From: G963676655 sp963676655
GTDB taxonomy: Bacteria > Verrucomicrobiota > Lentisphaeria > Victivallales > Victivallaceae
Reading direction: 5' to 3'
Length of the DNA stretch: 64,000 nt
NCBI GenBank assembly: GCA_963676655.2
Contig: CAXXKX010000003.1
Coordinates: forward strand, 434,001 to 498,000
In this document: piece after piece, positions 42,682 to 52,271 of the stretch
How positions within the stretch are numbered: position 1 is the first letter of the stretch
Layout: every line of letters starts with the position of its first letter
Position numbers and translations under genes: made by a program
The notes under the pieces: model-generated
Told to the model about the DNA's origin: nothing
Databases searched by the model: none
Seen by the model: only the letters and a program-made list of their open reading frames with translations

Positions 42682-43863
42682 ATGAATTTATCAGAAGACC
42701 GGAAATACATTCCCAATACATTAAATCTGGAAACGGTATACGGATCAGACGGCAAAGGTCAAACGTCCCCGGTGCGACTGGCAATCATCGGCGCGGGGTC
42801 GATGGGGGCGGAACATATTCAGATGGCGTATACGACAGGCGGCGGAGAGGTTTCCTGCATTGTCGACCCTAACCCCGGCAGCATAGAGTTCGCCATGCGT
42901 TCCATTCCGGAACCGCAGCGAAACAGGGTAAAAATCTACTCATCACTGGCTGAGGCCGGGAAGGACGAAAGTGTTGAGGCAATGATTATCGCGACTCCCA
43001 ACCATACCCATATCGATGTCGTTCTGGAGGCCATGAAATATGAAAAACACATTCTGCTGGAAAAGCCGATGGCCCACACCAGAGCTGCGGCGCAAGCCAT
43101 TTACGATGCGGGTATCAATTACAGCAAAATCCTCCATGTCGGGCTGGAATATCGTTATAAACCCTTATACAAAGAGTTGATCTACGAGGTAAAAGAGCGA
43201 CGCAGCCTTGGTGATGTCAGAATGATAAGTATCCTGGAACACCGGGTCGCCTTTTTGGAAAAATGGCATCAATGGAATAAATTTGCCAGATACAGCGGTG
43301 GAACCCTCGTTGAAAAATGCTGTCATTATTTTGATCTATTTAATCTTTTTGCCGGCTCCGTTCCGGTAAGGGTATTCGCGTCGGGAGGCATGAACGTCAA
43401 TTTCAAAGATTTTGAATATAACGGGGAAAAATCAGATATTATCGATGGCGCATTTACCATTGTTGAATATGAAAACGGCACCAGGGCGTGTTTGAACCTT
43501 TGTATGTTTCTGCCGTCCGGATCGCTTGAAGAAGTCAGAATCAACGGAAGTAAAGCAAGTTTATATGGAGCGGAGAAAAACGGCAACAGTTATGAAATTA
43601 TCGGCGGCATAAATGACCTGAATAGAAGTGTCAATGTCTCCGCCCAGGGACCGGCGGCCAGCTCAAACCATAACGGTTCTACCTATTATGAGCATATCAA
43701 GTTCTACCGGGAAATCAGGGACAACGTAAAACCGGAGGTCTCAATCCTGGACGGATTATGGGCTGTAGCGGTCGGAGCCGCGGCGGAGGAGTCCATTAAA
43801 ACCGGCATGCCGGTTGACATCAAAGGTCTGCCGCAATTAAATACCGGAAGCAAACAAAAATAA
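42682..43863 (+). CDS. Gfo/Idh/MocA-family oxidoreductase
   Basis: 393 residues. A 30-residue leader precedes the Rossmann fold (VRLAIIGAGSMGAEHIQMAY). Family motif LLEKPMAHTRAAA; catalytic segment GGTLVEKCCHYFDLFNLFAG. No Cys-rich insert. Divergent from the ROK repressor and convergent with the sulfatase at 43919. Substrate unknown; the position suggests a sugar processed together with the fucose-isomerase-like enzyme. Confidence 0.84.
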   Translation: MNLSEDRKYIPNTLNLETVYGSDGKGQTSPVRLAIIGAGSMGAEHIQMAYTTGGGEVSCIVDPNPGSIEFAMRSIPEPQRNRVKIYSSLAEAGKDESVEAMIIATPNHTHIDVVLEAMKYEKHILLEKPMAHTRAAAQAIYDAGINYSKILHVGLEYRYKPLYKELIYEVKERRSLGDVRMISILEHRVAFLEKWHQWNKFARYSGGTLVEKCCHYFDLFNLFAGSVPVRVFASGGMNVNFKDFEYNGEKSDIIDGAFTIVEYENGTRACLNLCMFLPSGSLEEVRINGSKASLYGAEKNGNSYEIIGGINDLNRSVNVSAQGPAASSNHNGSTYYEHIKFYREIRDNVKPEVSILDGLWAVAVGAAAEESIKTGMPVDIKGLPQLNTGSKQK

Positions 43864-43918
43864 ACAATAAATATACCCACCCCGTTTACCACCTTTAACT
43901 TTAAACCGGAATAGTGAG

Positions 43919-45412
43919 TCACCATTGGGTCAATCGCAAGGGCAGCGGATCGGTATTGGCGTGAACACGGGCGGTTAAGCGCCATAACATTTGTTCACGC
44001 ATGTCCCGGTATTCCGGTTTGTGAAAAAGGTTCACCGCCTCTTCCGGATCGTTTTTAAGATCAAAAAGCTGGGAACATTCCAGAGAGTTCGTCGGATATA
44101 TATTGAGCTTCCAGTCTGCAGTACGGATCGTTTGACAGGCACAATAAGGCCCGGAGGCCTGACCGATGACTAACGGCGCCATCTCATACATATCAGAATA
44201 AATATCTTCGCGCCCGACAGTTTGATTGTTCAACAGCGCTCCCGACCAGTCAATACCCTGAACGCCCGGATTAACCGGAATATCCAGCAGCCCGAGCAGC
44301 GTCGGATAGAGATCGGTTAACTCGATCAAACCATCGATCTTTCCGCCTGACGATATTTCAGGAGTACTCAATATACATGGCACCCTTAACGTTTCGTCAT
44401 AATGAAAAGAGGCTTTTCGCAAAAGACCGTGATGACCGAGATGTTCGCCGTGATCGGCAACGAACAGAATCATCGTGTTATCCTTTTGCCCGGTAGTTTC
44501 CAGCACGTCAAACAATCTGCCGACGCAATCGTCAACCAGACTGATTGACGCATAATAGTGTTTGATAAGCCTGCGCTGGACGTCTTCCGGATACGAACCC
44601 ATTTCATTGATCGCGGGCAGCAATTTCTCCGGCGGATTCTGAATATCGACTTTTATTTCCGGATCAGGCAGGGGGATTTCAAGGTCGTCGTATCTGGCCA
44701 ATTGATCCTCCGGTGCCTCAAAGGGGTGATGCGGCGCGACAAATGAACAAAAAGTCAGCCATGGCTTATCGGAATCAGCGTTATCTCTGATATATGCTTC
44801 CGCATGTTGTGAGATATAAGTCGACTGGTGAAACTCCGAAGGCACCGGGGAAACATAAAGATCACGCGGCGCATCCGGAAAAGTTTCTACTTTTTTGTCG
44901 GCTAGTTCCGGCGCGTTTTGCTTCAGCCACTCGCGGTAATTTCCCTGGCAACTGTCATCACAGCCGATATGAGTTTCAAAACCGTAGTTTTCCTTGTATG
45001 GATCGTCCGCGACCGGATAAATAACCGCGTCTTTGGCAAAGGGTCGCCAATCTAAAATCGGAACTTCCGATTCCAGGACCGCCCGGGTATACCTTTCAGG
45101 CGTAAGATGCACCTTCCCGAAAGCGCCGGTTCGATACCCGTTGCGGCGCAGCATTTCCGGAAAAGTAGTCTCACCGGGCGGCAAAACTCCCATGCCGCGA
45201 ACCTTGAGCGCCTCCGGGTAACGCCCGGTGAACAAAGAGGCCCGGGATGCCATACAAGCCGGGCTCTGGCAGAATGCATTGGAGAAAAGAACCCCTTCAG
45301 CAGCAAGCCGGTCCAGATTCGGAGTCTGAATCACTTGATTTCCCATACACCCAAGACAACTCGCCAGATGCTGATCGGTCATAATCCACAACACATTCAT
45401 GTTTTTTTGCAT
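43919..45412 (-). CDS. Sulfatase (formylglycine type)
   Basis: 497 residues. VLWIMTDQH gives the N-terminal metal ligand; Cys53 lies in C-M-A-S-R, a CxAxR variant of the modification motif, followed by ASLFTGRYP. VADHGEHLGHHG is the late metal segment. No signal peptide is evident. It removes a sulfate ester from a glycan or sugar. It is 45 bases downstream of the epimerase gene and probably the last gene of the operon beginning at 47231. It differs clearly from the sulfatase at 8850. Confidence 0.9.
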   Translation of the reverse strand: MQKNMNVLWIMTDQHLASCLGCMGNQVIQTPNLDRLAAEGVLFSNAFCQSPACMASRASLFTGRYPEALKVRGMGVLPPGETTFPEMLRRNGYRTGAFGKVHLTPERYTRAVLESEVPILDWRPFAKDAVIYPVADDPYKENYGFETHIGCDDSCQGNYREWLKQNAPELADKKVETFPDAPRDLYVSPVPSEFHQSTYISQHAEAYIRDNADSDKPWLTFCSFVAPHHPFEAPEDQLARYDDLEIPLPDPEIKVDIQNPPEKLLPAINEMGSYPEDVQRRLIKHYYASISLVDDCVGRLFDVLETTGQKDNTMILFVADHGEHLGHHGLLRKASFHYDETLRVPCILSTPEISSGGKIDGLIELTDLYPTLLGLLDIPVNPGVQGIDWSGALLNNQTVGREDIYSDMYEMAPLVIGQASGPYCACQTIRTADWKLNIYPTNSLECSQLFDLKNDPEEAVNLFHKPEYRDMREQMLWRLTARVHANTDPLPLRLTQW

Positions 45413-45457
45413 AATATACCCAATCGATTAACCAATATCAGACGTTTACTGCCTACC

Positions 45458-46183
45458 TTACATGATGCCGCGCAGATAATCAAGGCTGATTTGCGCACTT
45501 TCCATGGCGGTAAGTTTGGTCGTATCCTGTTCATAACTGATCCAGGCGATATTCGAAGCGACGGCAAATTCGATGACCGGCTTGAATTCAATGACGCCGT
45601 TACCAAGTTCCGTAATACCACCGTCGGCATCCAGATCCTTGGCGTGGATCATCGGAATGCGGTCAACGTATTTTTGCATGTAGCCGACCACGTCTTCGCC
45701 GCCGGCCTTGATCCAGGCGGTGTCGGGTTCAAAAGCCATTTCCGGGATTTCCCGCAGCATGATATCCAAAGCGCATTCGCCATTGATTTTCGCGAATTCA
45801 TGCGCATGGGCATGATAACACGCGGTCACGCCTTTTGAACTTGCCGTCAAAGCGACTTTCCGGCACGTTTCCAGACACGCGTCAAAGTCCTCTTCGAGCA
45901 TTTTCGGACTCAGGCCGAATGTCAAATACTTGCATCCAAGCGCCTCCGCCTGACGGTATACCTCAGCGTCCGGATCGCAAAGATTCTGCACCTGTTCATA
46001 AATCCCAATAGTCTGCAAACCTTTTTCCTTGAGGAACGCCGCGAGTTCCTGCGGGGCAATTCCGCCAAAATTAAATGCGAACTCCACGCCGGCAAAACCC
46101 ATCTGCGCCAATTGCGCCAGAGTCCCTTTAAAGTCCTCGTTCAAAGCCTGACGGACCGAATATAATTGAATTCCCAACTTCAT
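45458..46183 (-). CDS. Sugar-phosphate isomerase/epimerase (xylose-isomerase-like TIM barrel)
   Basis: 241 residues from the ATG at 46183, preceded by GGAGATATTG. KLGIQLYSVRQALNEDF, FAGVEFAF, FEPDTAWIKAGGEDV, IPMIHAKDLD and WISYEQD are the AP-endonuclease-2/IolE-like barrel with its metal ligands (Glu, Asp, His, Glu). Members epimerise or isomerise sugars or keto-inositols. It follows the xylose-isomerase-like gene by 16 bases, so the two act in one pathway. Confidence 0.84.
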   Translation of the reverse strand: MKLGIQLYSVRQALNEDFKGTLAQLAQMGFAGVEFAFNFGGIAPQELAAFLKEKGLQTIGIYEQVQNLCDPDAEVYRQAEALGCKYLTFGLSPKMLEEDFDACLETCRKVALTASSKGVTACYHAHAHEFAKINGECALDIMLREIPEMAFEPDTAWIKAGGEDVVGYMQKYVDRIPMIHAKDLDADGGITELGNGVIEFKPVIEFAVASNIAWISYEQDTTKLTAMESAQISLDYLRGIM

Positions 46184-46199
46184 TTTCAATATCTCCTGA

Positions 46200-47231
46200 T
46201 TAGCCGAGTAATGATTCTATAATATACATCTCAAGTTCTTCGTAGTCACGTTCCGAACGAAGCTGTGCGATTTTCGCCTGATCCAGACTGCGGCTGATTT
46301 CCAGCAATTTCAAAAAGACCGCCTTGCTGTTGGCAAGATGCTTGCAGGCAACCGCGTCCTTCTGGGTACGCATCGCCTTGACGTCCAAACCGACCCATTC
46401 GCCGTTGTTACCGAAGCCGTGTTCATCCAGAATTCTCACCTGATTTAAGGCTCGACGCAGATCAACCGCGCCGAAAGTTTTGTCCTGGTCGAACTTCATA
46501 CCGTTCTGGTCGTTCAAGTGTACACTCCAAAGTTTCTTGTGCGCCATAGCATACCCCATTTCATCCGAAGGATCAAGCCCCGCCAGCAGGGCATGGGCAG
46601 ATTCGATCAAGCAGCCGACACGTGACGGATCAGTGGTCATCAGTCCCAGCGCGATAGCGTGACCTATGGTCGGAATATAAGTATGGTCCATCGGTTCGTT
46701 CGGCTTGGATTCAATCATAATCCGGATATCCGGATCGTAATCCAGCATCATCTGGATTGCGTCGGCAATCTGCTCAGTCGCACGAACCGAGTCTTTGGCT
46801 TCGCGGATATAAGTACCTTCCCGGGCCAACCATAGCACGATATTATTAGACCCCAGCGCTTTTGCGATATCGATACAGCGTTTTGAACGTTCCAGCGCGT
46901 ATTTCCGGCATTGCGGATCGTTGCTGGTGTAGCCGCCGTCTATTGTCCGCGGATCTTCCCACAAGCGCGGCGCGACAAATTCAGCCGTCAAACCGTGCGC
47001 GTCCAATTTCGCCTTAACCGCTTTGGCCTCAGCAATAATCTCGCCCTGCGACAGCTCATTCATATTCGGCACGGCATCATCATCATGAAACTGAACGCCG
47101 TCAAAACCGAGCTGTTTGTAAGTTTGCAGTTTGTTGTTGAATTCGATTGATTTACGAACCATCGGCCCGAACGGATCGGCCCCTTCGTGAATGTTCCACG
47201 GTCCAAACGAAAATCTGAATGTTCCCGACAT
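46200..47231 (-). CDS. Class I xylose isomerase-like enzyme (XylA family)
   Basis: 343 residues, ribosome site CAGGAG. Motifs of true XylA: FDGVQFHDDDAVPN (catalytic His and Asp), YTSNDPQCRKYALERS, IMIESKPNEP (metal Glu and Lys), HLNDQNGMKFDQD, VGLDVKAMRT. Streptomyces-type XylA has about 388 residues, so this one is short at the C-terminus. It is first in the minus-strand operon and sits just outside the left 142-bp inverted repeat, divergent from the AraC gene at 47530. It isomerises an aldopentose or aldohexose; xylose is not proven. Confidence 0.82.
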   Translation of the reverse strand: MSGTFRFSFGPWNIHEGADPFGPMVRKSIEFNNKLQTYKQLGFDGVQFHDDDAVPNMNELSQGEIIAEAKAVKAKLDAHGLTAEFVAPRLWEDPRTIDGGYTSNDPQCRKYALERSKRCIDIAKALGSNNIVLWLAREGTYIREAKDSVRATEQIADAIQMMLDYDPDIRIMIESKPNEPMDHTYIPTIGHAIALGLMTTDPSRVGCLIESAHALLAGLDPSDEMGYAMAHKKLWSVHLNDQNGMKFDQDKTFGAVDLRRALNQVRILDEHGFGNNGEWVGLDVKAMRTQKDAVACKHLANSKAVFLKLLEISRSLDQAKIAQLRSERDYEELEMYIIESLLG

Positions 47232-47276
47232 TTTTCTACTCCTGTGCTGTTAAGACATAGACTATTGTGAATTCTA

Positions 47277-47418
47277 AATTGCACCATGACTAGCGCAGTC
47301 TGAGCCTGAGCTAGCGAAGGCAACACATGAAAAACATGAAGAAGAGTTTTAATTTTCAGCTTAAGCTGAAATATAAAATACTTTTTTCGTGACTTTTCGT
47401 GTTTTTCGTGGTTAATAT
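47277..47418. repeat. 142-bp inverted repeat, left arm
   Basis: Its reverse complement matches 49313-49454 at 137 of 142 positions without gaps. It includes the perfect palindrome TTCAGCTTAAGCTGAA and a CACGAAAA-type repeat. It lies in the 298-base gap between the xylose-isomerase-like operon and the first AraC gene. Confidence 0.93.
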
Positions 47419-47529
47419 TCACACATAGTCGACCGGTACGGTATTTATTATTTTACCATAATTTTGCATATTATCCTTGACAATACGACAAATTAGTAGC
47501 ATTATATTCCAAAACATGAAAGCGGCAAT

Positions 47530-48420
47530 ATGAAACCGGTTAAAGCGTTCAGCCGGGATTTTTTCCCGGAACACAAATACCCGATCCACGTAATCAGGAT
47601 CAGCGGCGATGAAGCACCACAGCATGAAGGGGATTTGACTAATATCAACCACTATCATGACTTCGCCGAACTGGTGATAATCGCCAAAGGCTACGGAACC
47701 CACTGGATCGACGGCGTCGACTATCCGGTTGCGGCGGGAGACGTATTCGTTCTGCAAGGGGAAACTCACCATTATTTCAAGGAACGGCACGGTCTGGAAC
47801 TCTATAATGTAATGTATGACAACAACCGGCTGCGCCCGTTCCTGCGCAATCTTCAGGGAGAAGCCGGCTACAACGCCATGTTCCTGCTGGAACCGAACTA
47901 CCGGCGCCGACACAGGTTCAAAAGCCGGCTGCATATCAACCGCAACTCGTTGGCCCATGTCGAAGCGGTGGTCAAGCGGATGCTTGACGAACAGGAAAAC
48001 CGCAAACCGGGCTACGACTCCTTACTGGCAAGTATGCTGCTGGAACTGGTGATCTTCTTCTCCCGGGAATACGCTCAGATTGAAATCCCACAGGCCCAGG
48101 CGCTGTACCGGATTGGCAAGATCATCGAAAAACTGGAGACCTCCTGCAAAGAAAACTGGACCGTTTCCGAACTGGCTAAACTCGCCGGAATGTCAAAAAG
48201 CAGCCTGATGACCGCGTTCCGGGACGCCACCGGCCACAGTCCGGTCGATTACCTGATCCGGGTTCGTCTGCAAAAAGCGGCGGAACTTTTAACGCAAACC
48301 GATCTGCCGATCTCGATGATCGCGCCGGAATGCGGGTTCAACGATTCCAATTACCTGACCCGGCAATTCCGCAAGGTTTACCGGATTTCCCCGAAGCAGT
48401 ACCGCATTAATCATCTTTAA
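47530..48420 (+). CDS. AraC-family regulator with cupin domain (left of convergent pair)
   Basis: 296 residues. Cupin part NHYHDFAELVIIAKGYGTHW and LQGETHHYF; C-terminal AraC helix-turn-helix LAKLAGMSKSSLMTAFRDAT and ISMIAPECGFNDSNYLTRQF. Divergent from the xylose-isomerase operon, so a likely regulator of it. Its 3' end overlaps the end of the opposing AraC gene by 14 bases. Both lie inside the 142-bp inverted repeats. Confidence 0.9.
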   Translation: MKPVKAFSRDFFPEHKYPIHVIRISGDEAPQHEGDLTNINHYHDFAELVIIAKGYGTHWIDGVDYPVAAGDVFVLQGETHHYFKERHGLELYNVMYDNNRLRPFLRNLQGEAGYNAMFLLEPNYRRRHRFKSRLHINRNSLAHVEAVVKRMLDEQENRKPGYDSLLASMLLELVIFFSREYAQIEIPQAQALYRIGKIIEKLETSCKENWTVSELAKLAGMSKSSLMTAFRDATGHSPVDYLIRVRLQKAAELLTQTDLPISMIAPECGFNDSNYLTRQFRKVYRISPKQYRINHL

Positions 48421-49267
48421 GGCCGTCACTCTTTTTTTTACTCAACCAGTTATAGAAAGCATGCGGACCGGCAAAGCCGAGATATTCGGCAATCTCTTTG
48501 CCGGAAAGATTTTGCTGCCGGAGCCGGGCCAGTTCGTTGTTCCGGCAAATGTTAACGTATTCGACAACCGTCATCCCGGCGTATTTTTTAAAGAGCCGGG
48601 AAAAGTGAAACTGACTGTAGCCCACCAGCCGGGCCACCCGACCGGCGGAAATTCCGTGACATAAATTAGCGGCGATATATTTTTTCGCAGTGGCTATGGC
48701 TTCCGCCTGATAGCTTTCCCCCTCGGTCATCGGCTGCCTCGCCTCCTCATAAGCCTTCATAAAAAGACAGGTCAACGCCAATTGAAATTTGGCGTATAAC
48801 AAACCGTTATCAGCCGGAACCGAAGCCTGCTTAACCAGGTTCCAGGTTGTATTGACGTCAATCCCGAGCGGAAAATCATTCAGGTCGATCCTGATACGTT
48901 TGGTAAAATCAATATTACCGCGGTTGACTTCAAGAAAACGCCCCAGAATATTCTCCGGCGAAATACTTAACCACAAATGCAGTAAACCGACAGAGTTCCG
49001 GGTATACATCAACTCATGCTCGTCCCCGGCGTCAATCAAAAAAATATTGCCCGGCTTACAGGGGTAAGACGCGCCCTGAAAACTGTACTGATAATCTCCC
49101 GCCAGCGGCACCATTATTTCACGATGGGTATGGCGGCTGTTGACTTTCGCCGCTATATCCGAAACCTGTTCAACCGGAGTTTCCATCACCGTTTGCGGCA
49201 GAAATGACGAAATAAAACGCCACCTTTCCGGATGCAATAAAATTTCAGTCGATTCAGCATTCAACAT
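48407..49267 (-). CDS. AraC-family regulator with cupin domain (right of convergent pair)
   Basis: 286 residues, ribosome site GGAGGAAAAA. Cupin part RHTHREIMVPLAGDYQYSFQ and IDAGDEHELMY; helix-turn-helix ISAGRVARLVGYSQFHFSRL and GKEIAEYLGFAGPHAFYNWL. It is not a close copy of the left AraC protein, so the pair did not arise by simple inverted duplication of the genes. It is divergent from the aminotransferase operon at 49605 and probably controls it. Confidence 0.9.
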   Translation of the reverse strand: MLNAESTEILLHPERWRFISSFLPQTVMETPVEQVSDIAAKVNSRHTHREIMVPLAGDYQYSFQGASYPCKPGNIFLIDAGDEHELMYTRNSVGLLHLWLSISPENILGRFLEVNRGNIDFTKRIRIDLNDFPLGIDVNTTWNLVKQASVPADNGLLYAKFQLALTCLFMKAYEEARQPMTEGESYQAEAIATAKKYIAANLCHGISAGRVARLVGYSQFHFSRLFKKYAGMTVVEYVNICRNNELARLRQQNLSGKEIAEYLGFAGPHAFYNWLSKKKSDGLKDD

Positions 49268-49604
49268 TTTTTCCTCCGTTTATCCAATATCCATGAGTCA
49301 GGAAAAATACATATATTAACCACGAAAATCACGAAAAATCACGAAAAAAGCATTTTATATTTCAGCTTAAGCTGAAAATTAAAACTCTTCTTCATGTCCT
49401 TCATGTGTTGCCTTCGCTAGCTCAGGCTCAGACTGCGCTAGTCATGGTGCAATTCATTGCTCACAAGAGTCTGATAATATTCGTTCTTTTTCGTATGTAT
49501 AGCAAAAATGGTTATAAAACAGCAAAAACAATGGCTTGTTATTATGTACAAAATAACGTAATATATAATCACAACTTTAAAATTAAAAGCAAAGGAAATT
49601 AATT
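49268..49604. other. Regulatory interval before the aminotransferase operon
   Basis: 337 bases containing the right arm of the 142-bp inverted repeat (49313-49454) and then an AT-rich stretch ending in AAAGGAAATT, the ribosome site of the aminotransferase gene. A 65-codon open frame at 49405-49602 merely reads through the repeat. Confidence 0.6.
49313..49454. repeat. 142-bp inverted repeat, right arm
   Basis: Mirror copy of 47277-47418 (5 mismatches). The spacing between arms is 1894 bases and contains exactly the two AraC genes. No recombinase gene is present between or beside the arms. Confidence 0.93.
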
Positions 49605-50816
49605 ATGTCAAAAAAATTAGCGATCAATGGAGGAGAACAGGTTTTCAGTGAACCACCGGTACTACCAGCCTGGCCACCGATCTACCCGAACGTGGCCGAA
49701 GCAATGAAAAATATCTATCTCTCCGGCAAATGGTCTTTCAATGGACCGACGGAACAAAAGTTTGCTTCGGATTTTGCAGAGTTTCACGACGCCGGACACG
49801 GCATTGTCATGGTCAACGGAACGGTCACGCTTGAATCGGCCCTGACCGCGCTTGAGATTGGTCCGGGGGACGAGGTAATCGTACCCGCCCTGACCTGGAT
49901 TGCCACCGCGATGGCGGTCGTCTATGTGGGCGCAACCCCGGTGTTTGTCGATATCGAACCTGACACCTGGTGTCTTGACCCGGTAAAAACGGCGGCGGCC
50001 ATCACTCCGCGAACCAAAGCGATGATTCCGGTTCATATCTACGGTTCGATGGCGGACCTGGAAAAACTGCTGGAATTGGCCGACACGCATAATCTTTTTG
50101 TAATCGAAGACTGCGCCCATGCCCACGGCGGACAATGGAACGGCAAAGGCGTCGGCAGTATCGGAACCATCGGCTCATTCAGTTTTCAGGAGTCAAAAAC
50201 GCTGCCCAGCGGCGAAGGCGGAATTTGTTTGACCAACGACTGCGATCTGGCTGAAAAACTCTACCGGATCAAACATATCGGCTACGGCAATAACACCGAA
50301 CAGGGGAAAGCGGCTGACGGCCCGCCGGAGGGTCTGCTCTGTCACAATTACCGCTGTACGGAATTCCAGGCGGCGGTTCTCGCCGGCGGCCTGGAACTGC
50401 TTGAGGAGCAAACCCTGACAAGAGACGCCAACGCCGATTACCTGACCGAACGTTTAAAAAGTGTTCCAGGCGTAAAATTACAGCAAAAAGGCCGTCTGGC
50501 AACCCGTCAGGGCTATTATTGTCTTGGTTTAAATATTGACACAAGCGCAATGGGGGATAATATTACGCTTGACGACTTTATTCAAGCGCTGGCGGCCGAA
50601 GGCGTAAATTGCAACAGAACTTACGGTCCGGTCTATAACCACATGTTGTGGAACGTTCCGGCAGGAAAATTTCGGCGAACGGATTGTTCGACCGCGGATA
50701 AAATCTGCCGCGATACCGCGATTGTTTTCAGTCATATCTGGCTGCTGGCGGAGCGTCCGGTGGTCGAAAAGCTGGCTAACGCCGTTGAAAAAGTCGCATT
50801 GAACCTCGGCAGGTAA
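49605..50816 (+). CDS. DegT/DnrJ/EryC1/StrS-family PLP aminotransferase
   Basis: 403 residues, ribosome site AAAGGAAATT. Motifs GDEVIVPALTWIATAMAVVY, VIEDCAHAHGGQWNGKGVG (PLP-ring Asp), SFSFQESKTLPSGEGG (Schiff-base Lys) and the carboxy part NRTYGPVYNHM. These enzymes transfer an amino group onto a keto-sugar or keto-cyclitol. It is first of a three-gene plus-strand operon. A catabolic use, acting on a keto-sugar made by a Gfo/Idh/MocA enzyme, is plausible. Confidence 0.88.
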   Translation: MSKKLAINGGEQVFSEPPVLPAWPPIYPNVAEAMKNIYLSGKWSFNGPTEQKFASDFAEFHDAGHGIVMVNGTVTLESALTALEIGPGDEVIVPALTWIATAMAVVYVGATPVFVDIEPDTWCLDPVKTAAAITPRTKAMIPVHIYGSMADLEKLLELADTHNLFVIEDCAHAHGGQWNGKGVGSIGTIGSFSFQESKTLPSGEGGICLTNDCDLAEKLYRIKHIGYGNNTEQGKAADGPPEGLLCHNYRCTEFQAAVLAGGLELLEEQTLTRDANADYLTERLKSVPGVKLQQKGRLATRQGYYCLGLNIDTSAMGDNITLDDFIQALAAEGVNCNRTYGPVYNHMLWNVPAGKFRRTDCSTADKICRDTAIVFSHIWLLAERPVVEKLANAVEKVALNLGR

Positions 50817-50828
50817 AGGAAACTTGTT

Positions 50829-52271
50829 ATGGACAGTCCGGAAAAAGCACTATGTGTCATTCCTTCACGACTCGGGATAAATGAAGAATTTGCCATAAAG
50901 CTTAAACTTAAGGGGCAAACCCGGGTTATCCCGTGCAGCCACTTTGCCTGGCAGACAAAGGAACCGCAACCGGCAAGTCCGTTCAATCTGGCGGCCGGAC
51001 GCGATATCAAGTTTGTCGACGACACCCTGCCGGAATGGCAGGGAATACTTGAAGTCGAAGGCGGCAACTCATTAAACGGCAATAGCCACATTGAGTTTGA
51101 CGGAAAAGACCAGGGCGTGTTTCCCGGCGACACTCGTGCGATAAAGGAATTCCCTGGATATTCGTGGAGCAAGCCGGGGTTCCATTTTATAAAAATAACC
51201 GATCCGGCAACCGGACAGGAATTTTTGTCCAATCCGGTCTATGTCTCCACCGAAAAACCGGTCTGCCGGATATTCTGGGGCGATCCCCATTGGCAGACGA
51301 TCTTCAGCGATGGAGTTCGCAGTCCGGAGGAACTGTACGGCTTTGCCCGGGACGAGGCGTTTCTCGATTTCGGCGCGATCAGTGACCACATGGAAGCGGT
51401 CACTCAGCGGCAATGGGAATATTTTCAGGCAGTAACCAACGATTACAATGAACCGGGCCGTTTCGCCACCTTGATCGGACAGGAATGGACCCACCACCAG
51501 CACGGGCACCGGAATATTTATTATCGGGCCGACAACGGCCCATTAGTCAGCAGCAAAGATCCCGACAGCGACACACTTGATAAGCTCTGGCGGGCGGCGG
51601 ATAAAATCGCGGCATCCGGTAACGAGGTACTGTTGATCCCGCATCACTCCGCCAACAAAATTATGGGTTGCGACTGGGCGTTGGGCTGGAATCCGAAATA
51701 TGAAAAAGCATTGGAAATATATTCATGCTGGGGCAGCAGCGAATGCCATCAGGATGAAGGCAATACCCGCCCGATACACCATTGTCAAGGAGAAATTGCC
51801 GGACGGCATGCCAGGAGCGCTCTCGATCTCGGCTATCGTTTCGGGTTTGTCGGCGGCGGCGACATTCACGACGGTCGTCCCGGCGACTGCCTGGATGGGC
51901 ATTCCAATGTCGTGTATCAATCCGGGCTCACCGCGGTAATAACGCCGGGACTGACCAGAGAAAATGTGTTCGACGCAATCAAGCAGCACCAATGTTACGC
52001 CGCCACCTGCAGCAGGATATATCTTGACGTTTGGCTCGAACAGAATGAATTAGCGGTGAAATGTGCGTCTGAACACGGGTTGGAAGCGATGGAAGTGATT
52101 AGAAACGGCATAGCAGTTGAGAGCATATCCCCGGGAACTGACGCGCGAGTTATTGAAACAAGTTTAAAGGTTCCGGCGTTGTCCGGTAATGAATATTTAT
52201 ATGTCAGGGTAACAACTAAAAAAGGCGATATCGCATGGAGCAGTCCGGTATTCGCCAATGGAGAAAAATAA
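50829..52271 (+). CDS. DUF3604 / PHP-like metal-dependent hydrolase
   Basis: 480 residues. The signature FWGDPHWQTIFSDGVRSPEE with AISDHMEAVTQRQW, QEWTHHQHGHRNIYYR, LIPHHSANKIMG and GGGDIHDGRPGDC matches the DUF3604 family, which resembles PHP phosphoesterases in its His/Asp-rich metal site. About 150 N-terminal residues are a beta-rich extra region. No signal peptide. The gene ends in a one-base overlap with the next. Activity unknown. Confidence 0.82.
   Translation: MDSPEKALCVIPSRLGINEEFAIKLKLKGQTRVIPCSHFAWQTKEPQPASPFNLAAGRDIKFVDDTLPEWQGILEVEGGNSLNGNSHIEFDGKDQGVFPGDTRAIKEFPGYSWSKPGFHFIKITDPATGQEFLSNPVYVSTEKPVCRIFWGDPHWQTIFSDGVRSPEELYGFARDEAFLDFGAISDHMEAVTQRQWEYFQAVTNDYNEPGRFATLIGQEWTHHQHGHRNIYYRADNGPLVSSKDPDSDTLDKLWRAADKIAASGNEVLLIPHHSANKIMGCDWALGWNPKYEKALEIYSCWGSSECHQDEGNTRPIHHCQGEIAGRHARSALDLGYRFGFVGGGDIHDGRPGDCLDGHSNVVYQSGLTAVITPGLTRENVFDAIKQHQCYAATCSRIYLDVWLEQNELAVKCASEHGLEAMEVIRNGIAVESISPGTDARVIETSLKVPALSGNEYLYVRVTTKKGDIAWSSPVFANGEK

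Noticed and set aside
47059..47422. Open frames reading through the inverted-repeat arms (47060-47422 minus and 49405-49602 plus)
   Set aside because: Both give the same peptide segment (LPSLAQAQTALVMVQF) only because the arms are copies of each other; no ribosome sites.
47277..49454. Insertion sequence with terminal inverted repeats
   Set aside because: The arms are long and no transposase or recombinase lies between them; only two AraC genes are inside. Kept as an unexplained inverted-repeat module.
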